Below, in pieces: positions 7,230 to 15,388 of a stretch of DNA of 64,000 bases (its first letter is position 1; each line of letters starts with the position of its first letter). Below the pieces are notes generated by a model, which was not told where the DNA came from, searched no databases, and was given only the letters and a program-made list of their open reading frames with translations. The stretch is from M55B112 sp040903745. GTDB lineage: Bacteria; Bacteroidota; Bacteroidia; Bacteroidales; GCA-2748055. The DNA lies in the NCBI GenBank assembly GCA_040903745.1, contig JBBDUV010000047.1, positions 73,659 to 137,658 on the forward strand. The letters run 5' to 3'. Position numbers and translations under genes: made by a program.

Positions 7230-8525
7230 TTAATTCGAATCTTCTTCAGAAGCGAAATCGCTTTCCCGGTTCTTTGCTGACATAAGGCTTCTCCAGTCTT
7301 CGCCTGTTGGGTTTTGGAATACCCTGAGTCCGAATTCAGGAACCACAGCCATGATATGGTCGAATATATCGGCCTGAATCGCTTCATAATTGGCCCAGGC
7401 CTGGTCTTTGCTAAAAACATATATTTCGATGGGGATGCCTTTTTCCGTGGGTTGGAGGTGTCTGACGAGGAATGTCATGTCTGAATGGATCATGGGGTGG
7501 TTCTTCAGGTAGAGTTCAAGGTATTTTCTGAATGTTCCGATATTTGTCAGTCTGCGGCCATTGATCCGGTTGGATGTATCTGCTCCTACTTTTTTATTGA
7601 AATCTTCTATCTCTTTCTCCTTCTGCTCCAGGTATTTCCGGAGAATCCTGATCTCCTTGTATTTTTCGATTGTTTCATTATCGACGAACCGTACACTTTG
7701 CATGTCAATATTAATTGATCGCTTGATGCGGCGCCCACCGGACTCCTCCATCCCTCTCCAGTTATTGAATGATTCGGACACAAGGGCATAGGTAGGAATT
7801 GTTGCGATGGTCTTGTCCCAGTTCTGGACTTTTACAACATTCAGCCCAATATCGATCACATCGCCATCGGCGTTGTATTTCGGCATAGAGATCCAGTCAC
7901 CCACATTTACCATTTTATTTCCGGCAATCTGGATGCTGGCAACGAGTCCCAGAATAGTGTCCTTGAATACCAGCATCAGTACTGCCGCGAATGCACCAAG
8001 TCCGGTTAAAAGTCCTCCTACCGATTTATCGGTCAGGATAGAAATAGCTACCAGGGCAGCTACAATATAGATCAGGATCTTGACAAGCTGCACGTATCCT
8101 TTAATATTTCTTCCTCTAGAAACCGGAAGATTCATATAGATTTCATGAAGTGCACTGATGAGTGAATCGAGTACCAGAGCAATGATCAGGATAATATATA
8201 ATTCAGTAATCACCTTGATAAACCCCACCAGTCCGGGGACATCGACAAAGAATACTACCGTTGCATTGACCACCAGGGCGGGAGCGATATGGGCAATGCG
8301 GGAAAATAGTCTCTTTTTCAGAAGGATATCATCATATCTGTTTTTTGATGTTTTTATCATGTTTCCTACCAGACGGATGAGGATAAATTTGACAATCCGG
8401 TCGGCCAGGAAGGCCAATAGGGCGATCAGCAAAAGCACAGTAAAGTTTTCCAGCAAATTTGACCACTGCTCTGACAATCCTGTATTTTCAAGAAATAGAC
8501 GGTATTTAGATAAAAGATTCTCCAT
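7230..8525 (-). CDS. Mechanosensitive ion channel family protein (MscS-like)
   Basis: A 431-residue small-conductance mechanosensitive channel homologue, longer than E. coli MscS (286) because of extra N-terminal membrane helices and a C-terminal extension. Four or five hydrophobic segments fill residues about 25-190. The pore-lining MscS region follows (GGLLTGLGAFAAVLMLVFKDT), then the beta domain (VNVGDWISMPKYNADGDVIDIGLNVVKVQNWDKT). Insertions in the cytoplasmic domain suggest the YbdG/MscM-like subgroup. It should act as a membrane tension-release valve. It is a separate unit from the nickel operon, whose promoter lies in the 279 bp downstream. Confidence 0.87.
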   Translation of the reverse strand: MENLLSKYRLFLENTGLSEQWSNLLENFTVLLLIALLAFLADRIVKFILIRLVGNMIKTSKNRYDDILLKKRLFSRIAHIAPALVVNATVVFFVDVPGLVGFIKVITELYIILIIALVLDSLISALHEIYMNLPVSRGRNIKGYVQLVKILIYIVAALVAISILTDKSVGGLLTGLGAFAAVLMLVFKDTILGLVASIQIAGNKMVNVGDWISMPKYNADGDVIDIGLNVVKVQNWDKTIATIPTYALVSESFNNWRGMEESGGRRIKRSINIDMQSVRFVDNETIEKYKEIRILRKYLEQKEKEIEDFNKKVGADTSNRINGRRLTNIGTFRKYLELYLKNHPMIHSDMTFLVRHLQPTEKGIPIEIYVFSKDQAWANYEAIQADIFDHIMAVVPEFGLRVFQNPTGEDWRSLMSAKNRESDFASEEDSN

Positions 8526-8684
8526 TATGTGGGGACTTTATTATTCAAAGATCAAATTTAAAATTAAATTCAGGTATTTTATAGGAATTTAGATAAGTTT
8601 TCTTTGTGTGGGTATAACATTAATGAGATTAATTATATTTGTCATTCGGCTGAAATGGAACCAACTGATTTACTTTAAGATTTC

Positions 8685-9263
8685 ATGAAGAAATTCTCAG
8701 ATGAAGATATCATACGTGGTCTCAGGAAACGGGACAACGATGTAATACAATTCATATACACGGAGAATTTCGGGATGGTCAGCTCTATGGTTCTGAAAAA
8801 CAGTGGGTCCGATGATGATTCTGAAGATGTGTTCCAGGAAGCCCTGATCATCGTTTTCAAGCGGTTGCGGGAGGAGCCCGATTTTGAGTTGACCAGCACA
8901 TTTTCCACCTTTCTTTATTCTGTTGCCAGGCTGATCTGGCTGAAGAAGATCAGGGAGGACAAGAAAATGGAAGTTACGGAGTTGAAGAGGGAGATGGAGG
9001 AGTTTATTGAGTTCGAAGAGCCGCCCCCGGTGCAGGATAAGGATTTGAGGATGGCTGTATACCAGCGCAATCTAATTCTTATTCCGGAAGATTGTCAGAA
9101 GATACTTGTTCTTACCGGGCAGAATATCTCAGCGAAGGAGATCGCTGAGAAGTTGGGTTTCAGGAGTGATACCTATGTTAGGAAGCGAAGGCATTTTTGC
9201 AAGGAATTTCTGGCGAACCGCATTAAGGAGGACAAAGCGTACCAGGCGTTGCTGGATGACTAA
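8685..9263 (+). CDS. ECF-type RNA polymerase sigma factor of the CHAT-associated group
   Basis: A 192-residue sigma-70 family protein with region 2 (about 10-85, including SGSDDDSEDVFQEALIIVFKRL) and a region 4 HTH (about 130-180, including ISAKEIAEKLGFRSDTYVRKRR). The N-terminus (DEDIIRGLRKRDNDVIQFIY) matches a Bacteroidota sigma subgroup commonly encoded beside TPR and CHAT genes, from my knowledge of the family. It is convergent with the CHAT gene at 9383-12184 and near the membrane TPR protein at 13073, which has an anti-sigma-like N-terminus. I infer that those two control or are controlled by it. It may transcribe the peptide gene at 12394. Confidence 0.85.
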   Translation: MKKFSDEDIIRGLRKRDNDVIQFIYTENFGMVSSMVLKNSGSDDDSEDVFQEALIIVFKRLREEPDFELTSTFSTFLYSVARLIWLKKIREDKKMEVTELKREMEEFIEFEEPPPVQDKDLRMAVYQRNLILIPEDCQKILVLTGQNISAKEIAEKLGFRSDTYVRKRRHFCKEFLANRIKEDKAYQALLDD

Positions 9264-9332
9264 GCTTGAACTTTCAACACACTTATCTTTCTCCCGGTCT
9301 ATCTTTCCAATTACATGTTTGCTTGCTTGCAT

Positions 9333-9372
9333 ACCTATCTACCTATCTACCTATCTACCTATCTGCCTATCT
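9333..9372. repeat. 8-bp tandem repeat between convergent sigma and CHAT genes
   Basis: Four perfect copies of ACCTATCT (9333-9364) and one variant GCCTATCT (9365-9372), ending 10 bp before the CHAT gene stop. It lies in the 3' ends of both converging transcripts and codes for nothing obvious. Copy number is probably unstable. Confidence 0.85.
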
Positions 9373-9382
9373 GCCTAATTAT

Positions 9383-12184
9383 CTAACTAACAATCTGTTT
9401 ATTGCTCTTAAAGATTTTTCTTATCTGCTTTTTATAAGTAAATAGCAGAATGAGTAGTGTTAATCCTGTTATAATAACTGCCAGATAGAAACCTGCAGAT
9501 CTGCTGTGTAGCGGACTGTTGTTACCCACTATCATGAAAGCTGACCAGAAGTAGGGGTTGGCTTTCAGTTTGTCGGAGGAGGTTATATAGTCTATTTTGG
9601 CTTCCCGGAGCGCTCTCTTTTTGTTTCTACCTTTTTTGAGGTAGTTATAGAATCCACTCATCAGTTCGGCGCTGGACTGGTCCGATACCTGCCAGAGGGT
9701 CATGACAATACTGGGGCAACCCGCGTAGATAAAACCACGGGCCATGCTCATCATTCCCTCACCCTTTTGCATTTTACCGTATCCACTGGAGCAGGAGCTC
9801 AGCACCACCATTTCTGCGTTCAGCTTCATGTTATAGATCTCATAGGTAAAGAGGTTATGGTCCTGGGTGGTATCGCTAAAATCTCTGGCAAAAGCCAGTT
9901 TCGAGAACATCGGGTTTTCGTCATCCATGATCGTATGCATGGCAAGGTGCAGAACTTTGTAATCGGAAGCGTATTGTTTAAAGTTGCTCTCCGTAGCTTC
10001 GTAGTCCATAAACACTTCAGAGGGCATGGTTTTGGAAATGTATTCGACCTCTCTTTTTGCACCTGGCAGCGGCATCAGGAAATCGGGATTTGACTGGCGG
10101 TTCCAGACCAGTGGAACATCGTCATCCAGAAGGTTCTCATATTCTGGCGCAAAGGCCAGCACTTTTGCATGCGGTGATTTTGTCCTGATCCTTTCACTGA
10201 AAAGCAGGGTGGAGGAATGGGAATAACCGACTGACAAGTCATGAATAAGGTAGGGCAGATCGCGGTAATTGATATACTCTTTATCGACATCGGCTGTGAT
10301 AAACGAATCGAAGGGGAGGTACATGATGGCTCCGTCGGGCACAAAAGTAATCTCGCGACTGTCGGTTACATCAAGCACGGGCTTTACAAGGACCTCATAA
10401 AACATTTGTCCGAGCGTTACATATTCCCTGTAGGTTTCCCGAACATTTTTACTGAAATCCTGGTTTTGAAGCAGTTTATAGTATGCAAAGCAGTTTTCAT
10501 GGAATTCAGGTTCAATTTTCTGTGTAAGCACCTTGATCTGTTTCTTATCGATTATAAAAGTGGTCAATATAGAATCAGACAAAACATATTCTACAATACA
10601 TTCATTTTTTTTGAGTTTTTCCTGTGCCTCCTTCAGTGTAATGAAATTCGGTTTATATTTTAATTCAAAATATCGGGGGTAGTTTCTTTCTATGGAATCA
10701 ATAAGAGAATTGTAATTATCTTTTAGCTTAAAAAAAGAATTATTATAATTTCTCAACACTTCTTCGTTTGGTTTAATCTTAGACTTTTCTTCATATATTA
10801 GTTCAGTATATGCTTCTATTTTTCTTGTTAAGTTTATTTCATTATTTTTTACTTCAGGGGGTAGCCCAGAAAAATGCATTGCTTCACCACCTTTAATTTC
10901 AGAATATAAAGAAAAGGCTTTCATGTTTTCTGCATATTGAAATGCTTTTTCTAAGTATTCATGATTAGCAGTGATATTAAATAATTTTGAGGCTACATCA
11001 ACTGCTTCATGAATAATAGTAATTCTTTTTTGAGATTCTAAGTGAATACTCTCAGGATTTCTCATATGTAGCCTGAAAACTTTTAAATATTCTATACTTC
11101 TAGAGTAGTTTTCTAATGAAAGTTTTAAATCATTAATATTATTAGTTTCATTGTATAACTTTCGAGCTGCATCTGCGTACAATTTGAAGAAATCAATAAT
11201 ATCTCTATTATAAGCGCGTTCATTCAAAATGTTATAAGCAGCATCAGAGTTATTATTTATATCTGATAATTTATTAATAGTCGTTGATAACCAAGCAATG
11301 CAATTATTATAATTCCCTTTTAAGTAATGTATATTACCAATTAATAAATATGTTTGATATAGCTTTTCAAATGAAGTCGATTCAGTATTATTCGTAATTT
11401 CTAAATTATTTAATAAATATTGCAGTGCAATATCATAATTCCCCAATTTAACATTTATAGAGGCTACCCTAAAGTTGTACAACATATGCAATGGGCTATT
11501 TGGATATAAACACTTATCGTATATATCTTTAGCAGTGTTAGTCTCAATTAATGCTAATTCAAGTTTAGACATTCTACTATATGCTTCTGCTAGAAATAAG
11601 TGCTTATAGTAATCTAATCTTGGATTATTAGCTACAAATCCTAGCTCATTTAGAAATGAAATTGCTTCTTCAATTCTATCCTGAGTAATTAAAATATTAA
11701 AAAGATTAATATATGGTTTTACAAATACATCCGTATTTAATGGCATGTGAGTACTAAAGAAGTCAAGACAATAATTATAATACAATTCTGCTTCACTAAA
11801 ATCTGAAAAACTGTAGTAAACATTACCCTTATTGTTATATATATAACCTAAAAACTCTGAGTTAGGATCATGCTCTGAAAAGTAATTCTCCGCAATATTT
11901 AAGTGCTTAAGTGCTTTTTGAAAATTATTTAGATTTCTGTAAATAACACTTAAATTCACATGTGTTGAAGCTGTTTTTGAATGGAATTTACCTAGAGATG
12001 CTTCCTGTAATTCCAGTGTCTTAAGAAGATAATATTCAGCACTATCGTAATTGCCTTGTTTTAAGTAATTAAATCCGGGTTTGTTATATGAGTCAATAAG
12101 TTTCTTTGTATCAATATACTCTTGTCCAATTATAGTATTGATAAATCCTAATCCAAGAGATAATATGTAGATTATTGTTTTCAC
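9383..12184 (-). CDS. Envelope TPR-CHAT protein (caspase-like peptidase)
   Basis: A 933-residue protein from a GTG start at 12184, chosen because it gives a signal peptide (KTIIYILSLGLGFINTIIG). An upstream TTG at 12265 would add 27 residues. Residues about 30-420 hold TPR repeats (e.g. GNYDSAEYYLLKTLELQEA, NNFQKALKHLNIAENYF), then helical segments, and a C-terminal CHAT domain from about 620. The caspase-type dyad is intact: His750 in VLHLAMH and Cys798 in VVLSSCSSG. A transmembrane helix (about 898-916) and a basic tail end the protein. If the signal peptide is real, the peptidase faces the periplasm and is anchored to the inner membrane. The TPR half is distinctly more AT-rich than the CHAT half. 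The substrate is unknown; the peptide at 12394 is a candidate. Confidence 0.85.
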   Translation of the reverse strand: MKTIIYILSLGLGFINTIIGQEYIDTKKLIDSYNKPGFNYLKQGNYDSAEYYLLKTLELQEASLGKFHSKTASTHVNLSVIYRNLNNFQKALKHLNIAENYFSEHDPNSEFLGYIYNNKGNVYYSFSDFSEAELYYNYCLDFFSTHMPLNTDVFVKPYINLFNILITQDRIEEAISFLNELGFVANNPRLDYYKHLFLAEAYSRMSKLELALIETNTAKDIYDKCLYPNSPLHMLYNFRVASINVKLGNYDIALQYLLNNLEITNNTESTSFEKLYQTYLLIGNIHYLKGNYNNCIAWLSTTINKLSDINNNSDAAYNILNERAYNRDIIDFFKLYADAARKLYNETNNINDLKLSLENYSRSIEYLKVFRLHMRNPESIHLESQKRITIIHEAVDVASKLFNITANHEYLEKAFQYAENMKAFSLYSEIKGGEAMHFSGLPPEVKNNEINLTRKIEAYTELIYEEKSKIKPNEEVLRNYNNSFFKLKDNYNSLIDSIERNYPRYFELKYKPNFITLKEAQEKLKKNECIVEYVLSDSILTTFIIDKKQIKVLTQKIEPEFHENCFAYYKLLQNQDFSKNVRETYREYVTLGQMFYEVLVKPVLDVTDSREITFVPDGAIMYLPFDSFITADVDKEYINYRDLPYLIHDLSVGYSHSSTLLFSERIRTKSPHAKVLAFAPEYENLLDDDVPLVWNRQSNPDFLMPLPGAKREVEYISKTMPSEVFMDYEATESNFKQYASDYKVLHLAMHTIMDDENPMFSKLAFARDFSDTTQDHNLFTYEIYNMKLNAEMVVLSSCSSGYGKMQKGEGMMSMARGFIYAGCPSIVMTLWQVSDQSSAELMSGFYNYLKKGRNKKRALREAKIDYITSSDKLKANPYFWSAFMIVGNNSPLHSRSAGFYLAVIITGLTLLILLFTYKKQIRKIFKSNKQIVS

Positions 12185-12313
12185 GATGTTTAAAAAAAGT
12201 AAAATAATTTCATGATTACAAATAGAATGGTATTTATTTATATTTCGTAAAGTACATAAAAGCAAATAGTTAAGACTTCGATCAATTATTTTTTTATTTT
12301 TCTGTTTTTATTT

Positions 12314-12341
12314 GGGTAACGTTTGGGGTGTTTTTGGAATA
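12314..12341 (+). promoter_or_regulatory. Possible ECF-type promoter of the small peptide gene
   Basis: GGGTAAC at 12314-12320 resembles the AAC-containing -35 boxes of ECF sigma factors, and a T-rich -10 region follows about 16 bp later (12336-12341). Transcription would start about 45-50 bp before the peptide ATG. The match is short, and the link to the sigma factor at 8685 is an inference. Confidence 0.25.
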
Positions 12342-12393
12342 AAGGGTTGAACGATCAACAAAACATGTATGAACCCTAATTAACAAAAACGTC

Positions 12394-12531
12394 ATGAAAA
12401 CATTAAAAACAACAATCGATTCTTTTGTAACGGATGCAATTACAAGAAATGAAATGAATTATCTTTTTGGAGGAGGTGAACCAATAGATATGATTATTCC
12501 TCCTGATGATGATGATGAAGAGCCGAAATAG
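12394..12531 (+). CDS. 45-residue double-glycine leader peptide (putative secreted or processed peptide)
   Basis: A small gene not found by length-filtered gene calling. The first half (MKTLKTTIDSF..., then RNEMNYLFGGG) has the features of the GG-type natural-product leader peptides of Bacteroidales: basic N-terminus, an amphipathic helix with conserved E20-M21-N22, and a hydrophobic pair before Gly26-Gly27. Cleavage after Gly27 would release an 18-residue, strongly acidic peptide (IIPPDDDDEEPK at its end) without cysteines. Such leaders are normally cut and exported by peptidase-containing ABC transporters; none is in the window. It is divergent from the TPR-CHAT peptidase gene (210 bp between starts) and upstream of the TPR membrane protein. 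Confidence 0.6.
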   Translation: MKTLKTTIDSFVTDAITRNEMNYLFGGGEPIDMIIPPDDDDEEPK

Positions 12532-13072
12532 TTAAACTCAACAAAGAATTTTTGCACTCCTGACATTTTTTGTCAGAGTGGGACCTTCAACAGTTGCGAA
12601 AACGTTCGAACTGTCATGTGTAGAAAAATATATAGCCGGGGAGTATGCAACGACATGCGGTACCGGAAGATATAGGACAAGCACCCTTGTGTTTCTTTCA
12701 TAGAGCTTCAATGTATCATTGCATTGAGTCGCCAAATGGAAGATATATCAAGAAGGAAAGTTAGATTCTTCCATTGAGCCGAAGTAGTTCATGCTGCTTT
12801 AAGCGACACGGATGACTTTAACAGACCAACAGGAGGTAATTATATTCTTGAGCAGGGAAAAGCGGTTGGATAGCTTTTGGCTGACTGAATGCATAAAAAC
12901 TGAATGTGCTATGTCCACCCTTCAGTGAAACATAAAGTGGCACTGAGGCCGGAACAAACCAGACAGATGACCAGTGAACCATCGGGTTTCATCGGCCCGC
13001 AGTAATTAAAATCTACTGAAAAGCTGGAGCACTCCGGATTGTTATACATGAAATATTAATTTATATACTGAT
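12532..13072. other. 541-bp region downstream of the peptide gene, no clear gene
   Basis: It starts with a hairpin (12555-12580, CACTCCTGACA / TGTCAGAGTG, one bulge) with the T-run in the loop rather than after it, so it is not a standard terminator. In the peptide's own frame, after its TAG, about 48 codons stay open and are rich in Cys (five). Another short open frame carries the words DDFNRPTGGNYILEQGKAVG. Both may be remnants of further peptide genes, but neither has a supported start. The promoter of the gene at 13073 should be near the end. Confidence 0.35.
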
Positions 13073-13825
13073 ATGAAACGAGACAGACATTTTATCCAGA
13101 AATACCTCGATAATGACCTTTCAGACAAGGACATGAAGAGGTTTGAAGCAGATCTCGAAGTCAGTTCTCAACTTCAAAACGACCTGGCATTATACCGGGA
13201 AATTGATGAAGCGCTAACCGATACGGAAGTATTGGGATTCAGAGAACAGCTTACAGATTTGCGACGAGAAAAACAAAAAGGTGGAGGGACCGGAAAGGGA
13301 CCGATCCGCTTTACAAAACCATGGCATTATGCTGCAACGGCAGCAATTGCACTGTTCCTGGCCATTGGCCTGGCATCTATACTTGACAGGCCCTTGGATA
13401 ACAAGGACCTGCTTAAAAAGTACTACAAACCTTATGAGGTGGCATTGATCAACAGGTCAGACAATTCAACGGTCGACCTGATCCTGAAAAATGCAGAGAT
13501 CCTCTATCAGAGGGGAGAGTTTAAGCAAGCTGCCATATATTTTGAAAAGGTGCTGGAAGAGCAACCTGATCTGGCAGGAACCAACCTCTATACAGGTATA
13601 TCGTATTATGAACTTGAACGATATTACGATGCCAAAAATTCATTGAACAGGGTGATCGAACACAACGATAACCTCTACATTGAACAGGCTGAGTGGTACC
13701 TGGGACTCTGCTTCCTCGCTCTCGAAGAGAATGATCGGGCAATAAGACAATTTGCCAGGATCGCTTCAGGCAACAGTGATAAGGCAACTGATGCCAGAAA
13801 GTTGCTGAGAAAGATCCGTAGATAG
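13073..13825 (+). CDS. Single-pass membrane TPR protein with anti-sigma-like N-terminus
   Basis: A 250-residue protein. Residues 1-65 (RHFIQKYLDNDLSDKDMKRF) resemble the cytoplasmic segment of Bacteroidota anti-sigma/TPR proteins, without the Cys/His zinc site of classical anti-sigma factors. A transmembrane helix follows at about 88-106 (YAATAAIALFLAIGLASIL), then three or so TPR units (about 135-245, e.g. RGEFKQAAIYFEKVLEEQPD) that would lie in the periplasm. With the ECF sigma at 8685 and the periplasmic TPR-CHAT protein, I infer a membrane sensor that holds or releases the sigma factor. That function is not shown by the sequence. The next gene starts 45 bp downstream in the same direction. 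Confidence 0.7.
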   Translation: MKRDRHFIQKYLDNDLSDKDMKRFEADLEVSSQLQNDLALYREIDEALTDTEVLGFREQLTDLRREKQKGGGTGKGPIRFTKPWHYAATAAIALFLAIGLASILDRPLDNKDLLKKYYKPYEVALINRSDNSTVDLILKNAEILYQRGEFKQAAIYFEKVLEEQPDLAGTNLYTGISYYELERYYDAKNSLNRVIEHNDNLYIEQAEWYLGLCFLALEENDRAIRQFARIASGNSDKATDARKLLRKIRR

Positions 13826-13870
13826 CAGAGACAACAGTTCAGCGGAACAATACACGCTTTTTATTGTGAA

Positions 13871-14728
13871 ATGATCAGAGAGAGATTTTATTCTGGAATG
13901 GAAATGGATCCGACATATGAGGAGTTGCTATCTGACAACAGGAAACTGAAGCAGAAGCTGGAGTGGCTGGAAGGTGTTTATCATAGTCACAGAGATGCCG
14001 GAGAACAAGTGAAGGAGAAATTCCTGTCCAATATGTCTCACGAGATCAGGACACCAATGAATTCAATTCTGGGATTTGCAAATCTCCTGAACGATAACCA
14101 GCTAACAGAGAATGAGAGGGATGAATACTTATATTATATCACACACAGTAGCCGGACGCTCTTAAAAGTATTGGATAATATGATCGATCTGACCTTACTG
14201 GAGACCAAAGGTCTTAAAATGAGGCGGGAGGAGATCTATGCAGAGGACCTGTTTAAAGAGATCTATGAGTTTTTTAATTCAAGGGTGGCTCGAACGATGC
14301 ACTATCGGATAGCATTGTTAATGACAATCCCAACACAGTATGGAAGGATCACATTGGAGGCCGATGGATACAGGTTAAAACGAATTATTGAAAACTTGAT
14401 TAGCAGCGCGTTCAATCATCAGATCAAGGGTGTGATTGAAATGAGGATGGATGTAAAAGATGAGAATAGAATCGTCTTTACCGTGATAAGTAGTAAAAAT
14501 GAGTTGCTCGAAGAACGGGCAAAAATGATCTTTGAAAATAATGGTAGTACGGATGACTGGCATAACCAGCTAGACTCCACGGGCCTTTCTTATAAATTGG
14601 CACGTGATTTGGCTCATGCCATGGGAGGCTCTGTCAGTCTGAAAAAGGTGAGTGAAAAGAGAATGGGAATATCAGTCGATCTGCCAATAAAGCGTATCGG
14701 CTATATTAAAAAAAAAAGAGTCGCCTGA
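13871..14728 (+). CDS. Soluble histidine-kinase-like protein with degenerate ATPase domain
   Basis: A 285-residue protein with a short coiled-coil (about 16-50), a well-preserved HisKA dimerisation domain (FLSNMSHEIRTPMNSILGF, phosphoacceptor His57) and a HATPase_c-like region. The ATPase motifs are poor: the N box reads ENLISSAFNH instead of NLLxNAxKF, the DxGxG G1 box is missing (the site reads VISSKNELLEE), and the G2 region is reduced to STGLSYKLARDLAHAMGG. There is no transmembrane segment or sensor domain. It may be a phosphatase, a scaffold or a partner for another kinase. It follows the TPR membrane gene by 45 bp and may belong to the sigma/CHAT group. Confidence 0.75.
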   Translation: MIRERFYSGMEMDPTYEELLSDNRKLKQKLEWLEGVYHSHRDAGEQVKEKFLSNMSHEIRTPMNSILGFANLLNDNQLTENERDEYLYYITHSSRTLLKVLDNMIDLTLLETKGLKMRREEIYAEDLFKEIYEFFNSRVARTMHYRIALLMTIPTQYGRITLEADGYRLKRIIENLISSAFNHQIKGVIEMRMDVKDENRIVFTVISSKNELLEERAKMIFENNGSTDDWHNQLDSTGLSYKLARDLAHAMGGSVSLKKVSEKRMGISVDLPIKRIGYIKKKRVA

Positions 14729-14802
14729 AAACGTTACAGCACTGTTGAATTGAACGGGAATTGATGTAGCTCCCAATAATTAGGGATTGATCGTTCAAAA
14801 CA

Positions 14803-15222
14803 TTAAAAGGGGAGGTCATCAAATCCCGAATCATCAACAGGCGGATCTTCCGGAAAAGGAGCCTGGTTGTCTGACGTAACCGTATTCTGATCTTGTACGC
14901 CCGGTGTATTGGGGTTAATACTTGTTGATTGTTCGTTTTCAATCTTCCAGGCATCAAGGTTAGTAAAATACGAAGTCTGACCATCTTTCTCCCACTTTCT
15001 TCCACGAAGGTTGAAACTCACCTTCGCCTGGTCGTTCACATTCAATCCGTCAAGTAAACTGCACTTGTCCTGCACAGCCTGGAATTTGATGTATTCAATA
15101 AACTCAAACCCGCTGCTGCTGGTTTCCTTCACCTCAAGGATAAACTCTCGTTTCTTAAACTTGTCAGTTACTTGCTGGGTCGGAAAGATCTCAAAGATCC
15201 TGCCTGAAATTTCAAAGCTCAT
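14803..15222 (-). CDS. DUF3127 family protein, SSB-like
   Basis: A 139-residue DUF3127 protein, common in Bacteroidota. Residues 1-95 form an OB-fold-like beta domain (MSFEISGRIFEIFPTQQVTDKF, VSFNLRGRKWEKDGQTSYF), followed by a low-complexity acidic tail ending SGFDDLPF. The tail closely resembles the C-terminal tip of single-stranded DNA-binding protein (DDIPF), which recruits DNA repair and replication partners. A role in DNA metabolism is therefore likely but unproven. It lies downstream of the FKBP gene, from which it is separated by a strong terminator. Confidence 0.8.
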   Translation of the reverse strand: MSFEISGRIFEIFPTQQVTDKFKKREFILEVKETSSSGFEFIEYIKFQAVQDKCSLLDGLNVNDQAKVSFNLRGRKWEKDGQTSYFTNLDAWKIENEQSTSINPNTPGVQDQNTVTSDNQAPFPEDPPVDDSGFDDLPF

Positions 15223-15325
15223 AGTTAATTGTTGTTTTATATATCATGACAAAACTAGTAAAAACCACTGCATTTTTTGTGCAGTAAAAAACATTACAGA
15301 AGAAAAGCCAATTTATTCTGATAGA

Positions 15326-15358
15326 AAAGCCAGGAAAGCACTATACTTTCCTGGCTTT
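15326..15358 (-). terminator. Rho-independent terminator after the FKBP gene
   Basis: A perfect 13-bp stem (AAAGCCAGGAAAG at 15326-15338 and CTTTCCTGGCTTT at 15346-15358) with a 7-base loop and T residues at the stem end, 31 bp beyond the FKBP stop. The symmetry would let it work in both directions. Confidence 0.85.
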
Positions 15359-15388
15359 GATGTTTTTTGCCCGGGAACCGGGGATATC

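Noticed and set aside
12538..12735. 65-codon minus-strand open frame after the peptide gene
   Set aside because: No start context, no family resemblance, and it runs across the hairpin region; not supported as a gene.
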